DNA of 7,298 bases from NCBI GenBank assembly GCA_018372555.1, contig JAHAIU010000143.1:1-7298 (forward strand). The letters are read 5' to 3'. A program made the position numbers and the translations under genes. Origin of the DNA: Clostridium sp. Lineage in GTDB: Bacteria > Bacillota > Clostridia > Clostridiales > Clostridiaceae. Below, one piece after another: positions 5,732-7,298 of the stretch. Positions within the stretch are counted from its first letter, which is position 1; every line of letters begins with the position of its first letter. The notes beneath the pieces are model-generated. The model worked only from the letters and a program-made list of their open reading frames with translations, was not told the origin of the DNA and ran no database searches.

Positions 5732-5778
5732 AAAAAAGTTATATACAATAATGAAAATTATTTATATATGACTTTTTT
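5732..5778 (+). terminator. Terminator after brnQ
   Basis: AAAAAAGT (5732-5739) pairs with ACTTTTTT (5771-5778). Inside, TATATA pairs with TATATA, and AATAAT (5747-5752) pairs with ATTATT (5757-5762) around a GAAA tetraloop. The A and T runs on the two arms mean it could act in either direction. Confidence 0.75.
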
Positions 5779-5856
5779 AGCATTTTTGTAATGTTTTTTA
5801 AATTAGTAATAATCCGTTTATAGCATAATAATACTTATAAGAGGGTATAAATATCA

Positions 5857-5901
5857 ATGAAAAAGTATATAGATTCTCCTATAATTAATACATACAGATA
5901 A
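5857..5901 (+). CDS. Possible 14-residue leader ORF before the GNAT gene
   Basis: ATG to TAA encodes MKKYIDSPIINTYR. GAGGG lies 11-12 bases upstream, a poor spacing. Its last codons form the left arm of a hairpin next to the GNAT Shine-Dalgarno, which is why it is listed. Chance is a real alternative for so short an ORF. Confidence 0.25.
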   Translation: MKKYIDSPIINTYR

Positions 5902-5914
5902 CAACTTCTGTATG
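5891..5914 (+). promoter_or_regulatory. Hairpin touching the GNAT ribosome binding site
   Basis: CATACAGA (5891-5898) pairs perfectly with TCTGTATG (5907-5914) around an eight-base loop that contains the TAA of the short ORF. The last G of the stem is the first base of the GGGAGG site (5914-5919). Folding could hinder the ribosome, and translation of the short ORF would open it. Confidence 0.4.
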
Positions 5915-5927
5915 GGAGGTTAAAATT

Positions 5928-6527
5928 ATGAATAATAGAAATATTAATATTAGAAAAAGCAACTATAGTGATATAGATGCAGTAGCAAATTTAATTTATT
6001 TTACAGAAGTAAACCCTGGAGATGTATGAGGGGGAGAATCTAAAGAAGAAACTTTAGAAAATTTAAAAAACCTAATAAAAACGAAAGAATCAAGATATAG
6101 TACAGACTATATAACTGTTGCTGAATTAGATAATAAAGTAGTTGGGGCAATTATATTAATTCCTTATGATAAGTTAGATAAATTAAGTATTGAAACTTAC
6201 TTAAAACAGTTTAATAAAATTGAAGGAGTTTCAGAAAAATTATATTATTTAATAGATTCTTTAAAATATTTAATTTTTAGAGAGTGTAGAAGAGGTAACT
6301 TATATATTGCGAATATTGCCACAAGTGAAAGTGCAAGGGGACTTGGAATAGGTAAGCTGCTAATGATGTATGCAGAGAAAGTGGCTAAAAGAGAAGATTT
6401 TGAAGGTATATCTTTACTTGCAAAGAATGAAAAAGTATCTAAATTCTATGAAAAACTGAATTATAATAAGATTTTTGATAGAGTCCTTTTAGGTGAAAGA
6501 GTAATAAAGATGGCGAAAGCTTTTTAA
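5928..6527 (+). pseudogene. GNAT-family N-acetyltransferase interrupted by in-frame TGA
   Basis: The frame from ATG 5928 to TAA 6525-6527 would encode 199 residues of an acetyl-CoA-dependent GNAT acetyltransferase, but codon 34 (6027-6029) is TGA. Before it stands NINIRKSNYSDIDAVANLIY; after it GGESKEETLENLKNL. The core then follows: a VAELDNKVVGAIILIPYD strand pair (about 63-80), YIANIATSESARGLGIGKLL with the acetyl-CoA motif R137-G-L-G-I-G142, and a C-terminal LAKNEKVSKFYEKLNYNKIF. All other parts look intact and no frameshift is present. The RBS GGGAGG (5914-5919) is strong. There is no ATG, GTG or TTG in frame between the TGA and the acetyl-CoA motif, so restart would not rescue the enzyme. 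TGA replaces TGG by one base if Trp was ancestral. A sequencing error or read-through are alternatives. The substrate is unknown. Confidence 0.8.
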
Positions 6528-6536
6528 TATAAAGAT

Positions 6537-6568
6537 AAGCTTCCTAGATTAGCTAGGAGGCTTTTTTT
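6537..6568 (+). terminator. Terminator after the GNAT gene
   Basis: An 11-bp stem with one G-T pair (6537-6547 with 6553-6563), the loop ATTAG and a run of seven T. It begins ten bases after the stop and is a strong intrinsic terminator. Confidence 0.92.
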
Positions 6569-6589
6569 CTTTTATTAAAAGGAGTAATT

Positions 6590-6652
6590 ATGAGGGATAG
6601 AGATAATATACTGGTAACAGCCATTTTACTCAAAGTATTATTTTTATGGTAA
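6590..6652 (+). CDS. Possible 20-residue hydrophobic peptide
   Basis: ATG to TAA encodes MRDRDNILVTAILLKVLFLW. A very good ribosome binding site AAAAGGAG stands five bases upstream. The peptide has a charged start and a short hydrophobic tail. It may be a real micropeptide, or the start of a gene whose remainder is lost. Its 3' end overlaps the likely promoter of the next gene, which argues against a coupled function. Confidence 0.3.
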   Translation: MRDRDNILVTAILLKVLFLW

Positions 6653-6655
6653 AAT
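6626..6655 (+). promoter_or_regulatory. Likely promoter of the PPC-domain gene
   Basis: TTACTC (6626-6631), 18 bases, then TAAAAT (6650-6655) with the TGG extended -10 element. The -35 is weak, so the call rests on the extended -10 and on the position between a terminator and the gene. Confidence 0.4.
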
Positions 6656-6702
6656 TAATAATATAATAAAAATAAATGTAATTTTAAAATGGAGTTGATA
6701 AT

Positions 6703-7122
6703 ATGGAATATAAAGTATTTGATGAAACAATTATATTAAGGCTAGAAAAAGGCGAGGAAGTTATAGAGACAATTAAGAAGCTTTGTGAAAAAGAAGATAT
6801 TAAAGCAGGTTCAATTTCAGGACTTGGTGCAACTAATCACGTAGTTGTTGGGCTTTTTAAGGTAGAAGAAAAGAAATATTACTCCAATACTTTTGAAGAA
6901 GACTTTGAAATAACAAATTTAACTGGAAATATATCTAGAATGAATGGTGAAGTATATTTACATATACATGGTACTTTTGCGAATATTGAAGGCAAATGTA
7001 TTGGTGGACATTTAAATAAGGCTGTTATAAGTGCGACTTCAGAAATAATAATTAATAAGATAAATGCTAATATTGGAAGAAAGTTTAGTGAAGAAATAGG
7101 ATTAAACTTAATTCAATTTTAG
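6703..7122 (+). CDS. PPC/DUF296-domain protein
   Basis: A 139-residue single-domain protein of the plant and prokaryote conserved (PPC, DUF296) family, the normal length for stand-alone bacterial members. It shows the family landmarks: an N-terminal strand with LEKGEEVIETIKKLCEKE, SGLGA (39-43), LHIH with His87 and His89, and GGHL with His103. The three histidines match the metal-site pattern seen in some bacterial structures. In plants the domain occurs with AT-hook DNA-binding motifs; none is present here, so DNA binding should not be assumed. It is cytoplasmic and probably trimeric, as is known for the family. ATG 6703 follows TGGAGTTGATAAT. The next gene, a transcription regulator, starts 50 bases downstream with no terminator between, so they may be cotranscribed. 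Confidence 0.88.
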   Translation: MEYKVFDETIILRLEKGEEVIETIKKLCEKEDIKAGSISGLGATNHVVVGLFKVEEKKYYSNTFEEDFEITNLTGNISRMNGEVYLHIHGTFANIEGKCIGGHLNKAVISATSEIIINKINANIGRKFSEEIGLNLIQF

Positions 7123-7172
7123 AAAAGAATTTATATTAAACTAAGGAAAAAATAAGTTTTAGGAGAATCGCT

Positions 7173-7298
7173 ATGGGGACATTATTAAATAGACTACTTA
7201 TTATATTAAATGATGGGAAAGAAAGTTCTACCTATTATCATATAGCTAATATTTTATTATGTAATTATGATTCTATTCAGAATATGACTATTAAAGAA
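7173..7298 (+). CDS. RpiR/MurR-family transcription regulator, N-terminal part
   Basis: The first 42 codons of a gene cut off by the window end. AGGAG (7161-7165) stands seven bases before the ATG. The residues LLNRLLIILNDGKESSTYYH and IANILLCNYDSIQNMTIKE match the opening of the RpiR-type helix-turn-helix domain: first helix, a break before ST-Y-IA-LL, then the -MTIKE- lead into the recognition helices. Such regulators usually bind sugar phosphates through a C-terminal SIS domain, which would lie outside the window. The family call rests on this short stretch, and the effector is unknown. Confidence 0.75.
   Translation, partial: MGTLLNRLLIILNDGKESSTYYHIANILLCNYDSIQNMTIKE

Noticed and set aside
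6022..6056. ATG at 6022 overlapping the TGA in the GNAT gene as a restart site
   Set aside because: It is out of frame with the GNAT sequence and ends at TAG after eleven codons.
5928..6527. Alternative genetic code with TGA as Trp
   Set aside because: Trp is encoded by TGG throughout the window, and the hydrolase gene ends naturally at TGA. The families and signals are clostridial, which use the standard bacterial code.
1..7298. CRISPR arrays, tRNA or rRNA genes, insertion sequences, attachment sites
   Set aside because: Reading both strands showed no regular spaced repeats, no tRNA cloverleaf with a TTCRA arm, no transposase fragments and no terminal inverted repeats with target duplications.

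Overview
The window is AT-rich, low-GC Gram-positive DNA. The codon use is A/T-ending, the ribosome binding sites are purine-rich, the intrinsic terminators are U-tailed, a T-box leader is present, and the protein families match Clostridium sensu stricto. I cannot name a species. All intact genes are on the + strand, mostly as short transcription units separated by hairpins.

Layout. (1) 1-261 holds a terminator-like hairpin at the left edge, a small dyad and a good sigma-A promoter for a membrane-anchored alpha/beta hydrolase (262-1236). (2) 1268-2278 is a self-contained unit: a perfect consensus promoter with a dyad over its start point, a 75-residue single-span membrane peptide (1328-1555), a hairpin that hides the next Shine-Dalgarno, a short YidC/Oxa1-type insertase (1598-2236) and a terminator. 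(3) 2351-3130 encodes an exported Tim44-like protein with an 18-glycine run, followed by a strong two-way terminator. (4) Converging on that terminator from the minus strand is a decayed gene for a small secreted protein (3209-3360). (5) 3482-3908 is a PhnA-like zinc-ribbon gene with its own promoter. (6) 3912-5778 is a promoter, an isoleucine-type T-box riboswitch, the branched-chain amino acid carrier brnQ and a terminator. (7) 5857-6568 is a short ORF, a hairpin, and a GNAT acetyltransferase gene broken by an in-frame TGA at codon 34, then a terminator. (8) 6590-7298 holds a 20-codon ORF, a PPC/DUF296 protein and the start of an RpiR-family regulator that runs off the window.

How they work together. 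The clearest functional link is that uncharged tRNA-Ile should relieve termination and raise BrnQ, restoring import of branched-chain amino acids. The most interesting unit is the small membrane peptide plus YidC. Its layout matches the Bacillus subtilis MifM/YidC2 (YqjG) feedback system, in which a membrane-inserted leader peptide stalls its own ribosome when insertase activity is low and so exposes the insertase Shine-Dalgarno. Here the 5' arm of the Shine-Dalgarno-masking hairpin is formed by the last codons of the small ORF, and an alternative palindrome could free the Shine-Dalgarno. The peptide also carries a K-I-x-x-W motif near its C-terminus. That it really arrests ribosomes is inference.
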